Origin: Streptomyces sp. Ag109_O5-10
Lineage (GTDB): Bacteria; Actinomycetota; Actinomycetes; Streptomycetales; Streptomycetaceae
Direction of reading: 5' to 3'
Length of the DNA stretch: 64,000 nt
Assembly: GCF_900105755.1 (NCBI RefSeq)
Contig: NZ_FNTQ01000001.1
Span: 186,001 to 250,000, forward strand
Each line of letters begins with the position of its first letter. Within the stretch, counting starts at the first letter, position 1. The notes under the pieces were generated by a model. That model was not told the origin of the DNA and searched no databases. It saw only the letters and a list, made by a program, of their open reading frames with translations. Below are positions 27,711 through 35,482 of this stretch, piece by piece. Both the position numbers and the translations under genes were made by a program.

Positions 27711-27771
27711 GAGAGGGACTCCTTGGTGACGGCGCGACCGAGGACGTGCAGCTCAGATTCGCTCGCGGGAA

Positions 27772-27854
27772 AATGATGCGACCCTGTTGCATCAACAGTA
27801 CCGCAGCCATGCGACTGAGTCGCATCGTTCTTCAGGATGATGCGACTTGGTCGC
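27772..27854. promoter_or_regulatory. Cluster of TetR-type operators
   Basis: ATGCGACT-g-AGTCGCAT at 27809-27825 is a perfect 17-bp dyad. GCGAC-ttg-GTCGC at 27842-27854 is a second. A weaker GATGC-N9-GCATC pair lies near 27775-27793. All share the core GCGAC and sit between the divergent SDR and TetR genes, the last about 19 bp before the regulator start. This is a typical autoregulated repressor layout. Confidence 0.75.
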
Positions 27855-27872
27855 TTCGCATAGACTGCGACG

Positions 27873-28466
27873 GTGAGCAGATGGGCACCGGACGCGCGTG
27901 AGCGCCTGGAGAGCGCAGCGCTGGACCTGTTCGTGGAGAACGGGTTCGATGAGACGACCGTCGCGCAGATCGCGGATCGGGCCGGCTTGAACCGCGCCAC
28001 GTTCTTCCGCCACTTCGCCGACAAGCGTGAGGTCCTGTTCGGCGGCGAGGACGTACTGGCCCGTCTGTTCGCCGACGGCATCCGCGCCGCCGCTGCGGAC
28101 GCGACGCTCACGCAGTGCCTGTGGGCGGCGTTCGCGGCCACCGACCCGGTCATGACCCCGCAGCGGCGGGCCAAGGCCGTCCAGCGCAGGCGGGTGATCG
28201 CGGCCAACAGCGACCTGCAGGAGCGGGGACTGCTCAAGCACGCCCGGATCGCCGCGTCGATCAGTACCGCCCTGCGCGAACGCGGCACGGACGAGCTGAC
28301 CGCGCGGCTGAGCGCGGAAGTGGCGATGCTCGCCTTCGCCGTCTCCGCCGAGCGCTGGATGAAGGCGGACGACGACGAACCGTTCCCGCCCCTCGCCCAA
28401 GCCGCCCTGAGCGACCTTCAGATGCGTGCCGTCGAACTCACCGCCGAACCCCACCCCTCCGGCTGA
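27873..28466 (+). CDS. TetR-family regulator
   Basis: 197 residues. The N-terminal HTH is clear: LESAALDLFVENGFDETTVA, IADRAGLNRATFFRHFADKR. The C-terminal ligand domain matches the common Streptomyces TetR C-terminal type with ATDPVMTPQRRAKAVQRRR. The start is GTG 27873. Operator-like dyads immediately upstream suggest it represses itself and the divergent SDR. Confidence 0.9.
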   Translation: MSRWAPDARERLESAALDLFVENGFDETTVAQIADRAGLNRATFFRHFADKREVLFGGEDVLARLFADGIRAAAADATLTQCLWAAFAATDPVMTPQRRAKAVQRRRVIAANSDLQERGLLKHARIAASISTALRERGTDELTARLSAEVAMLAFAVSAERWMKADDDEPFPPLAQAALSDLQMRAVELTAEPHPSG

Positions 28467-28497
28467 CGCGAGAATCCGGCGCACACCGTCCCGGCCT

Positions 28498-28700
28498 CAG
28501 GCCGGCCTTTCCCGCCAGCGCCGCCGCGGCCGACCAGCTCAGCGAGGTCCTCGTGCTCGACGGCGAGCTCGTCGTACCGTACGAGGGCGGCTGCATTTCG
28601 GGGCGCTACAGCGCCGTGCCCGTCCGCGGGACCGCGGCGCCACCCAGACCGCCCGGACCCGGCTGCCCCCTGGCGCCGGCCGTCGCGACCGGCTGCCGGA
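28498..28700 (+). pseudogene. ATP-dependent DNA ligase fragment
   Basis: One frame gives ADQLSEVLVLDGELVV and, after a frameshift near 28590, the next gives RLHFGALQRRARPRDRGATQ. Together these match the adenylation-domain motif region of LigD/LigC-type ligases (LDGELVV...FxxLQxRxxRxxR). Both ends are missing, including the adenylated Lys. Confidence 0.55.
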
Positions 28701-28741
28701 TTGCCCCGGTGTGCTAGACAGGGAGTAACCAAAGGGGAATT

Positions 28742-29926
28742 TTGCAGCAGCTCACGCTCGGAATCATGTCGCAGACCCGCAAGGAAAACGAGCATCGTCT
28801 GCCCGTTCACCCCGCTCATTTCGACCGCATCGACGCCGGTCTCCGCAAGCGCATCTACCTCCAGGAAAACTACGGAGAGCATTTCGGCGTCCCGGACAGC
28901 CGACTCGCCCCGCTCGTCGCGGGCTTCCGCACGCGCGAGGAACTCATCGCCGACTGCGATGTCATCCTGCTGGCCAAACCGCTCCACGAGGACCTGGCGG
29001 AACTACGCGAGGGTCAGGTCCTGTGGGGCTGGCCGCACTGTGTCCAGGACGAGAGGCTCACCCAGACCGCCATCGACCGGCGGCTGACTTTGATCGCCTT
29101 CGAAGCGATGAACCACTGGACCCGCAGCGGTGCCTTCAACTTGCACGTCTTCCACAAGAACAACGAGCTGGCCGGGTACTCCTCGGTCCTGCACGCCATG
29201 CAGCTGATGGGCGTGACAGGCGACTACGGGCGACGGCAGCGTGCCGTCGTCATCGGCTTCGGCGCGACCGCCCGCGGGGCGGTGACCGCGCTCAGCGCCC
29301 TGGGCGTGCACGACGTCGACGTGCTCACCGCGCGTGGCGTCACCGCCGTCAGCTCCCCCATCCACTCCGCGCGGATCGTCCACTTCGACCACGACGAGGC
29401 CGACGACACCCTCGACCCGCGACGCAGCATCGCCCTCACCGAGGACGGCCCGCTGCCGCTGGCCGAGTTCCTCGCCGGACACAACATCATCGTCAACTGC
29501 GTGCTGCAGGACCCCGCCGCGCCGCTGATGTTCCTGATAGACGAGGACCTGCCCAAGCTGGCCCCGGGCACCCTGGTCATCGACGTCTCCTGCGACGAGG
29601 GCATGGGCTTCGACTGGGCCCGGCCCACCACCTTCGACGACCCGATGTTCACCGTCGGCGACCACGTCAGGTACTACGCGGTGGACCACAGCCCCTCATA
29701 CCTGTGGAACTCCGCGACCTGGGAGAACAGCGAGGCCCTTCTTCCCTATCTGGAGGTCGTGCTCCAGGGCCCCGACGGCTGGGACACCGACGACACGATC
29801 CGGCACGCCATCGAGATCCGCCGTGGCGTCGTGCAAAACCCCAAGGTGCTCGCTTTCCAGCACCGCACCGCAAAGTACCCGCACGCCCACGAGGAGACCC
29901 AGACCCGGGCGGCGTCGCGGCCGTAG
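28742..29926 (+). CDS. N(5)-(carboxyethyl)ornithine synthase-like / alanine dehydrogenase family
   Basis: 394 residues of the alanine dehydrogenase/transhydrogenase fold. The N-terminal substrate domain contains RKENEHRLPVHPAHF and DVILLAKP; the NAD domain has VVIGFGATARGAVTALSALG. The family includes Lactococcus N5-(carboxyethyl)ornithine synthase, which reductively joins pyruvate to ornithine or lysine, and this is the usual annotation for Streptomyces homologues of this length. Here the substrate is inferred only. TTG 28742 follows AAAGGGGAA; the next Met (residue 9) is an alternative. It appears monocistronic. Confidence 0.8.
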   Translation: MQQLTLGIMSQTRKENEHRLPVHPAHFDRIDAGLRKRIYLQENYGEHFGVPDSRLAPLVAGFRTREELIADCDVILLAKPLHEDLAELREGQVLWGWPHCVQDERLTQTAIDRRLTLIAFEAMNHWTRSGAFNLHVFHKNNELAGYSSVLHAMQLMGVTGDYGRRQRAVVIGFGATARGAVTALSALGVHDVDVLTARGVTAVSSPIHSARIVHFDHDEADDTLDPRRSIALTEDGPLPLAEFLAGHNIIVNCVLQDPAAPLMFLIDEDLPKLAPGTLVIDVSCDEGMGFDWARPTTFDDPMFTVGDHVRYYAVDHSPSYLWNSATWENSEALLPYLEVVLQGPDGWDTDDTIRHAIEIRRGVVQNPKVLAFQHRTAKYPHAHEETQTRAASRP

Positions 29927-29984
29927 CGGCGGGGCATCCGATGCTCACCCGTCCTCCGACGGCTGTCCCGAGCCGCCGCGTGGC

Positions 29985-30035
29985 GAGCACGTCGCGGAGG
30001 AGGGCGAATCCGGCTCGTCCGTAGAGCTCCGTGAC
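29985..30035 (-). pseudogene. Possible ISL3-type transposase C-terminal scrap
   Basis: The short reverse peptide ELYGRAGFALLRD matches the conserved end of ISL3-group transposases (xxYGRAGFxLLRxR). The rest of the 29927-30339 gap holds no recognisable gene. The match is only about 13 residues, so the call is tentative. Confidence 0.3.
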
Positions 30036-30339
30036 ACTCGGCGATCGTGTTCCGCTCGTCCGACGCGAACAGCGGTCCCGGATCCAGGGCGCGGCATCCT
30101 GTGGCGCCGCAGGGCTGGTCCGCTGACTGTGGGGCGCGCGTCTGCTCGTACCTCTCAAGCGCGTGCGGCGAGCGGTCCGGTGCGGACCGCGCTGCACGGC
30201 GCGGACGGAGAGGCCGACGCAGTACGGACCCGTTCGCGGCACAGATCATGTCCGGTGCCTTCGACAGCACGTTCATCCCGGTGCCGGTGCCGGACTGGTA
30301 CGACGGCTGCCTCGGCTGACCGGCGTCAAGTCCTCGGCG

Positions 30340-30795
30340 CTACCCGGTCGGTACCGGTGTCGATGAGGATCTGTTCGGCTCGCGTGATGTTGTCGGCGCG
30401 GACGGCGCCGGCCATCGCGGTGCGTGCCGCCTCGGGCGGCGCGTGCGGCGCGTGCGGCGGGGCGACGAGGAGGGGGGAGTAGTCCTGATCGCCCCTGGTG
30501 ACGAGGACGGTGTCGTCGCCGACCGGGAAGGAGCCGATACGGACGACGCGGTCGTCGACGAGCAGTCGCGTCTGCAGCGCGTCCCAGGCTCCGGCGTCCA
30601 GGCCGACGCGCGTGAGCGGCCGAGGTCCTCGGTCAGTGCAGAGATCAGGGCGGGAAGCTCGGCCGCGATTTCACGGGAGCACGGCCACCACGCCCCGCCG
30701 AGAACGCCCCGCCGGTCATGCGTGGTCTGTAGCCGTACGACAGCCGTCCCCGGCTGCACCGCCTGGTGGACGGCGTCCGGCAGGAGCCTGGTCAC
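30340..30795 (-). pseudogene. DUF5994 gene, frameshifted
   Basis: The first frame encodes the DUF5994 hallmark GGAWWPCSREIAAELPALI, then EDLGR. After a shift near 30610 another frame continues LTRVGLDAGAWDALQ, RLLVDDRVVRIGSFPVGDDT and VLVTRGDQDYSPLLVAPP, ending AVRADNITRAEQILIDT. Both halves are well kept, so the break is recent, or it could be a sequencing error. An intact paralogue lies at 31384. Confidence 0.75.
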
Positions 30796-30975
30796 ACGCG
30801 GAGAACCGGAGTCGGACAGGACACTCGCCTGTCTGCGAGGATACGAGGTGACTTACTCGTCTCCACGGTACTCCGCGACCCGCTACCCTCGGAAAGCTCG
30901 CTGGTCACACGGGCCGGAGTAGGGTGAAAGATCCAGTCCACGGATCCATGCCCATGCGGGAACAACGAGGTCGTC

Positions 30976-31227
30976 ATGCAGCCCGAGGAAACGCCCCCCG
31001 ACGGATACGCCGACGTACGTATCGTCGCCGCCTCCCCCGAGGTCGCCCGGCGGGTCGCGGAGGTTCTCCGCCGCTGCTTCGCCACCACAGAACAGCGCAG
31101 CTACCCCGCGGATGCCGAGGGAGGGACCCGCCTCGAGCTCACTGTGGACACCACCCGCGCGGCAGAACCGGCGCAGTCCTGGCTGCATACCAGCCGTTCC
31201 TCGGGCCAGGACGGCCGCCGGAAGTGA
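30976..31227 (+). CDS. Small conserved hypothetical protein, 83 aa
   Basis: ATG 30976 follows GAGG by about 6 nt. The peptide (YADVRIVAASPEVARRVAEV, then RRCFATTEQRSYPADAEGGT) has an alternating strand/helix pattern and ends in a basic tail. It resembles small proteins encoded beside DUF5994 genes in Streptomyces; I know no function. It sits between the two DUF5994 copies and may be cotranscribed with the intact one. Confidence 0.7.
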   Translation: MQPEETPPDGYADVRIVAASPEVARRVAEVLRRCFATTEQRSYPADAEGGTRLELTVDTTRAAEPAQSWLHTSRSSGQDGRRK

Positions 31228-31383
31228 GGGGATTTCCGGGAGCGGCCCACTCGGCGTCTTCGGAGAGTAGCGTGAACCCATCGGGAGCACTTCGCGCACC
31301 GGCCCCGATACCGGTGTCGTTCCTGGTGAGCAACGGCACCGGGCAACTGCTCACACGCAGGGGCCCGGAGACGGGTTCGCACG

Positions 31384-31941
31384 ATGTCCGCGATCACCGA
31401 CCATCCCTCGCCGCGCGCCGTACCCTTCAGGGCCCCGACCGCACGCCTCGCCCTCAAACCCGTGAGCCGCGCCCCGGGACAGGTCGAGCTGGACGGCGCC
31501 TGGTGGCCACGCTCCCGTGACCTGAGCCACGAACTCCCCGCGCTGGCCGACGTACTGGACCCGCTGTGGGGGCGGATCACCCGTATCGCCGTCAACCCCC
31601 GCTACTGGCCGATCATCCCGCAGCGGATTTTCGTCAACGGCCACGTGGTCAAGGCCGGTTGGTTCACCACGGAGCTGGACCCGCACAAGATCCTGCTGCT
31701 GTCCGGAACGTCGGGCCGCTGGGATCTCCTGGTGATACCCCCGGAGGTCAGTGCCTCGTCGGCCGCCCGGCTGATGGCCGCCGCGAGCGCGAGCACCGCC
31801 CCGCAGTCGACCGCGACCGCGCTCATGACGGCGGAACTGGTCGACGCCCCCTCCGCATCGGCCGACGCCGACGCCGACGCCGGACGGCCCGACCGGCTGG
31901 CGGCGGAGACACGGTCATATGCGCCGCCGCCCCGGCAATAA
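31384..31941 (+). CDS. DUF5994 family protein
   Basis: 185 residues. The hallmark ELDGAWWPRSRDLSHELPAL is followed by ITRIAVNPRYWPIIPQRI, FVNGHVVKAGWFTTELDPHK and LLLSGTSGRWDLLVIPPE. The C-terminus is a low-complexity Ala/Asp tail (ASADADADAG) encoded by a GCCGAC repeat. DUF5994 proteins are short actinobacterial proteins of unknown function, often in stress-associated clusters, which fits the CsbD-like gene downstream. Confidence 0.85.
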   Translation: MSAITDHPSPRAVPFRAPTARLALKPVSRAPGQVELDGAWWPRSRDLSHELPALADVLDPLWGRITRIAVNPRYWPIIPQRIFVNGHVVKAGWFTTELDPHKILLLSGTSGRWDLLVIPPEVSASSAARLMAAASASTAPQSTATALMTAELVDAPSASADADADAGRPDRLAAETRSYAPPPRQ

Positions 31942-32112
31942 CGAGGCGGCCCGGATCGCGTGGCCACCGCGTTGACACGGACCGTCGCCGGAGGCGGAAT
32001 GGACGCACGGTGCCGGGCCACGCGACTCCGGAACACACGGCGAAGTATTCCGCCATCCTCCTCGCCCGGTCCCCGCGAGAACCCACCCACCGGACAACAG
32101 CGAGGGCCGACC

Positions 32113-32301
32113 ATGACCATCGCACGGAGCATCCGGAACCAGACACAGACGGTGAAGGACAGGATCACGCAACTCGGCCGGGTCACCCGCAACAGGCGAC
32201 TGCAGCGCCGAGGCAGAAACGACAGCGTCTCCGGAAGCCTGAAACAGGCCGTGGAGAAGACCAACGACGCCTTCAGGCGGAACGGAAACGGCCCCCGATG
32301 A
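32113..32301 (+). CDS. CsbD-like small stress protein, 62 aa
   Basis: Residues 8-55 (QTVKDRITQLGRVTRNRRLQ, then RRGRNDSVSGSLKQAVEKTN and DAFRR) follow the CsbD pattern KGKxKExxGxxTxxxxLxxxGxxxxxxGxxKQxxEKxxDAF, though more basic than usual. CsbD proteins are sigma-B-type general stress proteins of unclear biochemistry. The TGA overlaps the next gene's ATG by 4 bp (ATGA). Confidence 0.75.
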   Translation: MTIARSIRNQTQTVKDRITQLGRVTRNRRLQRRGRNDSVSGSLKQAVEKTNDAFRRNGNGPR

Positions 32302-32645
32302 TGTACGACCAGACACGCGCCCGGCAGTCCACCGGCCAGACTCCGAGCCCGGCCGGACGCAGCAGCCCGAGCCCGGAGCCGCTGCTCCCGTCGGACGAAC
32401 AGGACAAGATCGTCCACCGCCTCCGGCACGCCCTCAACACTTTCGCGGACACCCCGCTCGAGGCGCTGGAAGAGGCCGAGAGCGCCTACGACGAGGCCAC
32501 CGCCCAACTCGTGAACGCCCTCGCGGAACGACGGCGTCTCCTGCGCGCCGGCTGGCAGGACCAGAACCCCGACGCACAGCCCGAAGAGCTTCGGCACGCA
32601 ATGAGGCAGTACCGGGAGATCATCCAGAGACTGCTCCACATCTAA
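32298..32645 (+). CDS. Hypothetical helical protein, 115 aa
   Basis: Coupled to the CsbD-like gene by an ATGA overlap. The body is acidic helix (DKIVHRLRHALNTFADTPLE, EEAESAYDEATAQLVNALAE, EELRHAMRQYREIIQRLL), probably coiled-coil. No family is recognised. Its TAA stop (32643-32645) is exactly the target duplication of the IS element that follows, so the insertion either just missed the gene or supplied its stop. Confidence 0.7.
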   Translation: MMYDQTRARQSTGQTPSPAGRSSPSPEPLLPSDEQDKIVHRLRHALNTFADTPLEALEEAESAYDEATAQLVNALAERRRLLRAGWQDQNPDAQPEELRHAMRQYREIIQRLLHI

Positions 32646-32662
32646 GACACCGTTTCCTTTGG
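32646..32662. repeat. Left terminal inverted repeat
   Basis: GACACCGTTTCCTTTGG, perfectly complementary to 34125-34141, preceded by target duplication TAA. Confidence 0.9.
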
Positions 32663-32686
32663 TGCTGCTGGGTCGTTGGGTGATTT

Positions 32687-33507
32687 GTGACAGACCTGGT
32701 TGAGCGGCTGGTTCCGGATGACTTGTGGGTGCTGTTCCGGCGAGTGGTGCCACCCATGGAGATCAAGCGTCCGCAGGGCGGTGGACGGCGTCGGGCGGGT
32801 GACCGCGAAACGCTGGCCGCCATCATCTTCGTAGCCAATTCAGGCTGTACGTGGCGGCAACTGCCGCCGGTCTTCGGCCCTGCATGGCCTACCGTCTACC
32901 GTCGCTTTGCCCAATGGAGTCGGGGGCGCGTCTGGGCCCGACTGCATCGCGTCCTCCTCGACGAGCTCGGTGCCCGAGGCGACCTGGACTGGTCGCGGTG
33001 CGCGATCGACTCCGTCAGCCTGAGGGCGTCAAAAGGGGGCTACTGACTGGACCGAATCCGACCGACCGTGGCAAGAGCGGATCGAAAATCCACCTGATCA
33101 CCGACCGCAACGGCCTGCCCCTGTCGCTGGGCATCTCCGCCGCCAACACCCACGACAGCCTTGGACTCAAGCCGCTCGTGTGTGGCATCCCGCCGATTCG
33201 CTCCCGGCGCGGACCACGTCGACGACGGCCGGCGAAACTGCATGCCGACAAGGGATACGACTACGACCACCTGCGCAAATGGCTCCGACAGCGGGGCATT
33301 CGTCACCGCATCGCCCGCAAAGGGATTGAGTCCTCACACAGGCTCGGTCGACACCGCTGGGTGGTCGAGCGCACGGTGTCCTGGCTGGCCGGATGCCGCC
33401 GCCTACACCGTCGCTACGAGCGCAAGGCCGAGCACTTCCTGGCCTTCGTAGGCATCGCCGCTGCCTTGATCAGCCACCGCAGGCTGGCACGCTCGCCGGC
33501 CGCCTAG
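32687..33507 (+). CDS. IS5-family transposase, two frames joined by -1 frameshift
   Basis: The first frame (GTG 32687 to TGA 33046) carries the HTH region: LVPDDLWVLFRRVVPP, LAAIIFVANSGCTWRQLPPV, and the first catalytic Asp in AIDSVSLRASKGG. The second frame takes over at A4G5 (33031-33039), giving TGPNPTDRGKSGSKIHLITD, the Asp of LHADKGYDYDHL and the C-terminal Glu motif WVVERTVSWLAGCRRLHRRY. The second frame is -1 relative to the first, as expected for programmed slippage in the IS427 subgroup, which makes a full DDE enzyme of about 273 residues. The stop TAG overlaps the passenger stop in CTAG. Confidence 0.85.
33031..33039 (+). promoter_or_regulatory. Slippery sequence A4G5 for -1 frameshifting
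   Basis: AAAAGGGGG lies just before the TGA of the first transposase frame, where the coding signal crosses to the -1 frame. The position fits a recoding site rather than random damage. Confidence 0.6.
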
Positions 33508-34040
33508 GCGAGGGCTCTGGCCAGACGGCGATAGCCCAGCTCCTGCGCGCCCAGAACCTGACGAAGCCTATCAAGGCCGCCAGCCTCCAACTCTCGCTGA
33601 GCGTCGATCTGACAGGCCCGTTCGTAGGACATCAGGCTGCCGCCAGGGTCAATCTCAAGGCCGATCGAACCCGGCCACAGGGCTGCGGTGCTTCGAGCAA
33701 GGGAGTGGATCTCTGGCAAACCGTAATGCTCATCAGGTTGCTCAAGCGCCTGCAAGATTCGCCCCATCAGCATGAAGCCGGCCTGGGTGAATGGTGCGGC
33801 ACGGTCCACCGAGTAGCTGCTCTGAGCAGCATCCAGGCCGGACCGAGCATGTTGCAGTACATCCTGATCGAGCGTCCGACCTGGTGCGCCCCGCAGACCG
33901 GCCCGTAGACCTGCATCGGCAAGGTAGTACGGGTCAGCGAGTCCAGCCCGCTCAGCGAGGATGTACAGGGCCCCTCCGATCCGCAGTCCAGTCGAGCATG
34001 CCAGCGCCCGCGCCGACGTGCTGTCCAAGTCTCCGTGCAT
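33504..34040 (-). CDS. Unknown passenger protein inside the IS element, 178 aa
   Basis: The protein is mostly helical and unlike any transposition protein I know (ALACSTGLRIGGALYILAER, DAGLRAGLRGAPGRTLDQDV, PFTQAGFMLMGRILQALEQP). Codon choice has visibly more A/T at third positions than neighbouring genes, suggesting outside origin. ATG 34040 has only a distant GAGG. The frame reads on upstream without a start codon (GGAALIHYVCEVGPIM) nearly to the right inverted repeat, so the gene could be the 3' part of a captured gene or start from a non-standard codon. Its stop overlaps the transposase stop tail to tail. Confidence 0.6.
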   Translation of the reverse strand: MHGDLDSTSARALACSTGLRIGGALYILAERAGLADPYYLADAGLRAGLRGAPGRTLDQDVLQHARSGLDAAQSSYSVDRAAPFTQAGFMLMGRILQALEQPDEHYGLPEIHSLARSTAALWPGSIGLEIDPGGSLMSYERACQIDAQRELEAGGLDRLRQVLGAQELGYRRLARALA

Positions 34041-34124
34041 GATCGGACCAACCTCGCAGACATAGTGGATCAGGGCGGCCCCACCGTACTGCCACCATGA
34101 ACCCGCACCCTGGCGTGACTACGG

Positions 34125-34141
34125 CCAAAGGAAACGGTGTC
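34125..34141. repeat. Right terminal inverted repeat
   Basis: CCAAAGGAAACGGTGTC, complement of 32646-32662, followed by target duplication TAA. Confidence 0.9.
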
Positions 34142-34965
34142 TAAGGGCCGTCCCGTAAGCGATCTTCTCGTCGCCTCGGGCATGGCGAACCGCCGTGCCG
34201 CCCGCTTGCCCATCCGGCGAGGGCGAGGTTGTGCATCCGGGCGATGCCGAGGATGGCGTGGTGAACGCCGTCGCCTTTGAGGCGGCAATCGCGGAGGATC
34301 TTCCAGGTCTTCATACGGGCAAAGACGTGCTCGACGCGTGCTCGGACCTGCTTGTGGGACCGGTTGTGTTCCTCCTTCCAACCCGGTAGTTCGGCCTGCC
34401 CCTTCGCCCTTCGGTGCGGGATGACCAGTCCGGTGCCCTGGTAGCCGCCGTCGGCGGTGGTGTTGCCGACGGCGGCCTTGGCGCCGGACTCCCTCCAGCC
34501 GCGGGAGTCGTGCCGGTTGCCCGGCAGAGGCCGGCCGACCACGACGACGAGACGGGTGTCCGCGTCGATGACGACCTGGTGGGCGGTGGAGTATCGGTAG
34601 TTCTTCGACTGCTCCGCCACGGAGTGATCGCGGGTGGGAACCAGCGTGCCGTCCACGATGAGCACGGTGCCCTTGGCGAACCGCTTGCGGGGCTGAAGCA
34701 CGAACACCGGCCCGACGTGGTCGATGATGCGGGCCGCCGCCGACTTCGAGACCCCGAACAGCGGAGCGAGCCGGCGCATCGTCAAATTCGTGCGCCAGTA
34801 CGCGGCCACCAGCAGTGCCCGCTCATCCAACGGAAGGCTCCACGGCCGACCCCTGCGAACCGTATCGGCGCCCTCGCGTCGCGGAACCTTCACCAGCTTC
34901 CCGAACGCACGCGGGCTCAGCCCGGTGAACGGGGCTATCCAGGACGGCTCCGATGCCGTGATCAC
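34141..34965 (-). CDS. IS5-family DDE transposase (second element)
   Basis: About 274 residues: FTGLSPRAFGKLVKVPRREG, RPWSLPLDERALLVAAYWRT, HTH LAPLFGVSKSAAARIIDHVG, catalytic Asp in VLIVDGTLVPTRDHS, VVVVGRPLPGNRHDSRGW, and the final acidic motif RARVEHVFARMKTWKILRD. GTG 34965 begins the conserved N-terminus; the frame is open upstream to 35148. The stop lies at the TAG created by the neighbouring IS insertion at 34142, which replaced the native end, so the protein carries a short altered tail. One element end probably starts at GGGCCGTCCCG (34145). I could not find its partner repeat near 35000. Confidence 0.8.
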   Translation of the reverse strand: MITASEPSWIAPFTGLSPRAFGKLVKVPRREGADTVRRGRPWSLPLDERALLVAAYWRTNLTMRRLAPLFGVSKSAAARIIDHVGPVFVLQPRKRFAKGTVLIVDGTLVPTRDHSVAEQSKNYRYSTAHQVVIDADTRLVVVVGRPLPGNRHDSRGWRESGAKAAVGNTTADGGYQGTGLVIPHRRAKGQAELPGWKEEHNRSHKQVRARVEHVFARMKTWKILRDCRLKGDGVHHAILGIARMHNLALAGWASGRHGGSPCPRRREDRLRDGP

Positions 34966-34981
34966 ACCAGCGACGGCAAGA

Positions 34982-35323
34982 TCATTCCACTGTTTCCCGC
35001 CCGTCCTGCGCGAACACGATGCGGCAGCGTTGGACCTGCTCGGCCACCCGCTCCATGAACCAGCGCATGATCTCGTAAGGAATGACGTGCTCATCATGGC
35101 TGTGGATGTGGACGGTCGGTTCCAGATCCGGATCCTCGTCGGGGACAAACGCCACCAAGAAGGCGGCTCCAGGCAGGTGCCTCTCGGCGCGGGGGTTCTC
35201 AGCCCACGCGGCTGGTGCCGGCACGGCCTCGCTCAGCTCCACAGCCCAGGCATCATCGGGCAGGGCGTAATGGAACTGGATGGCGTAGCAACGCCCCGCA
35301 TGTTCTCGCAGCTCGGCTGGCAT
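34982..35323 (-). CDS. Hypothetical protein, 113 aa
   Basis: A protein-like frame (AGRCYAIQFHYALPDDAWAV, AERHLPGAAFLVAFVPDEDP, TVHIHSHDEHVIPYEIMRWF) rich in aromatic and acidic residues, without a recognised domain. ATG 35323 gives a compact start; the frame is open further upstream to 35443. It ends 17 bp from the transposase start, and the IS probably inserted close to its 3' end. Confidence 0.6.
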   Translation of the reverse strand: MPAELREHAGRCYAIQFHYALPDDAWAVELSEAVPAPAAWAENPRAERHLPGAAFLVAFVPDEDPDLEPTVHIHSHDEHVIPYEIMRWFMERVAEQVQRCRIVFAQDGRETVE

Positions 35324-35482
35324 GACAGCAGGCTGCCACAGGCGCGAGGTCCGAGTCGCGGCGGTCCCACCAGCCTTTATCGGGACAGTCCTTATGTGCT
35401 TCCCTTTGATGCGGGAACCAGCGCCCAAGCAGGCTGCGTCCATCGATGTACAAGATCGTTAGTGGGTGCAGAGGAGCATGTG

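Larger units (their letters stand above)
32646..34141 (+). mobile_element. IS5-type insertion element with passenger gene, 1496 bp
   Basis: Perfect 17-bp terminal inverted repeats (GACACCGTTTCCTTTGG and its complement) bound the element. TAA flanks both ends (32643-32645 and 34142-34144), a 3-bp target duplication as reported for IS5 subgroups such as IS1031/IS427. Inside are a forward transposase in two frames and, filling the right 600 bp, a reverse-strand gene unrelated to transposition. No second copy of the inverted repeat lies near the transposase stop, so the passenger belongs to the element. Confidence 0.85.
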
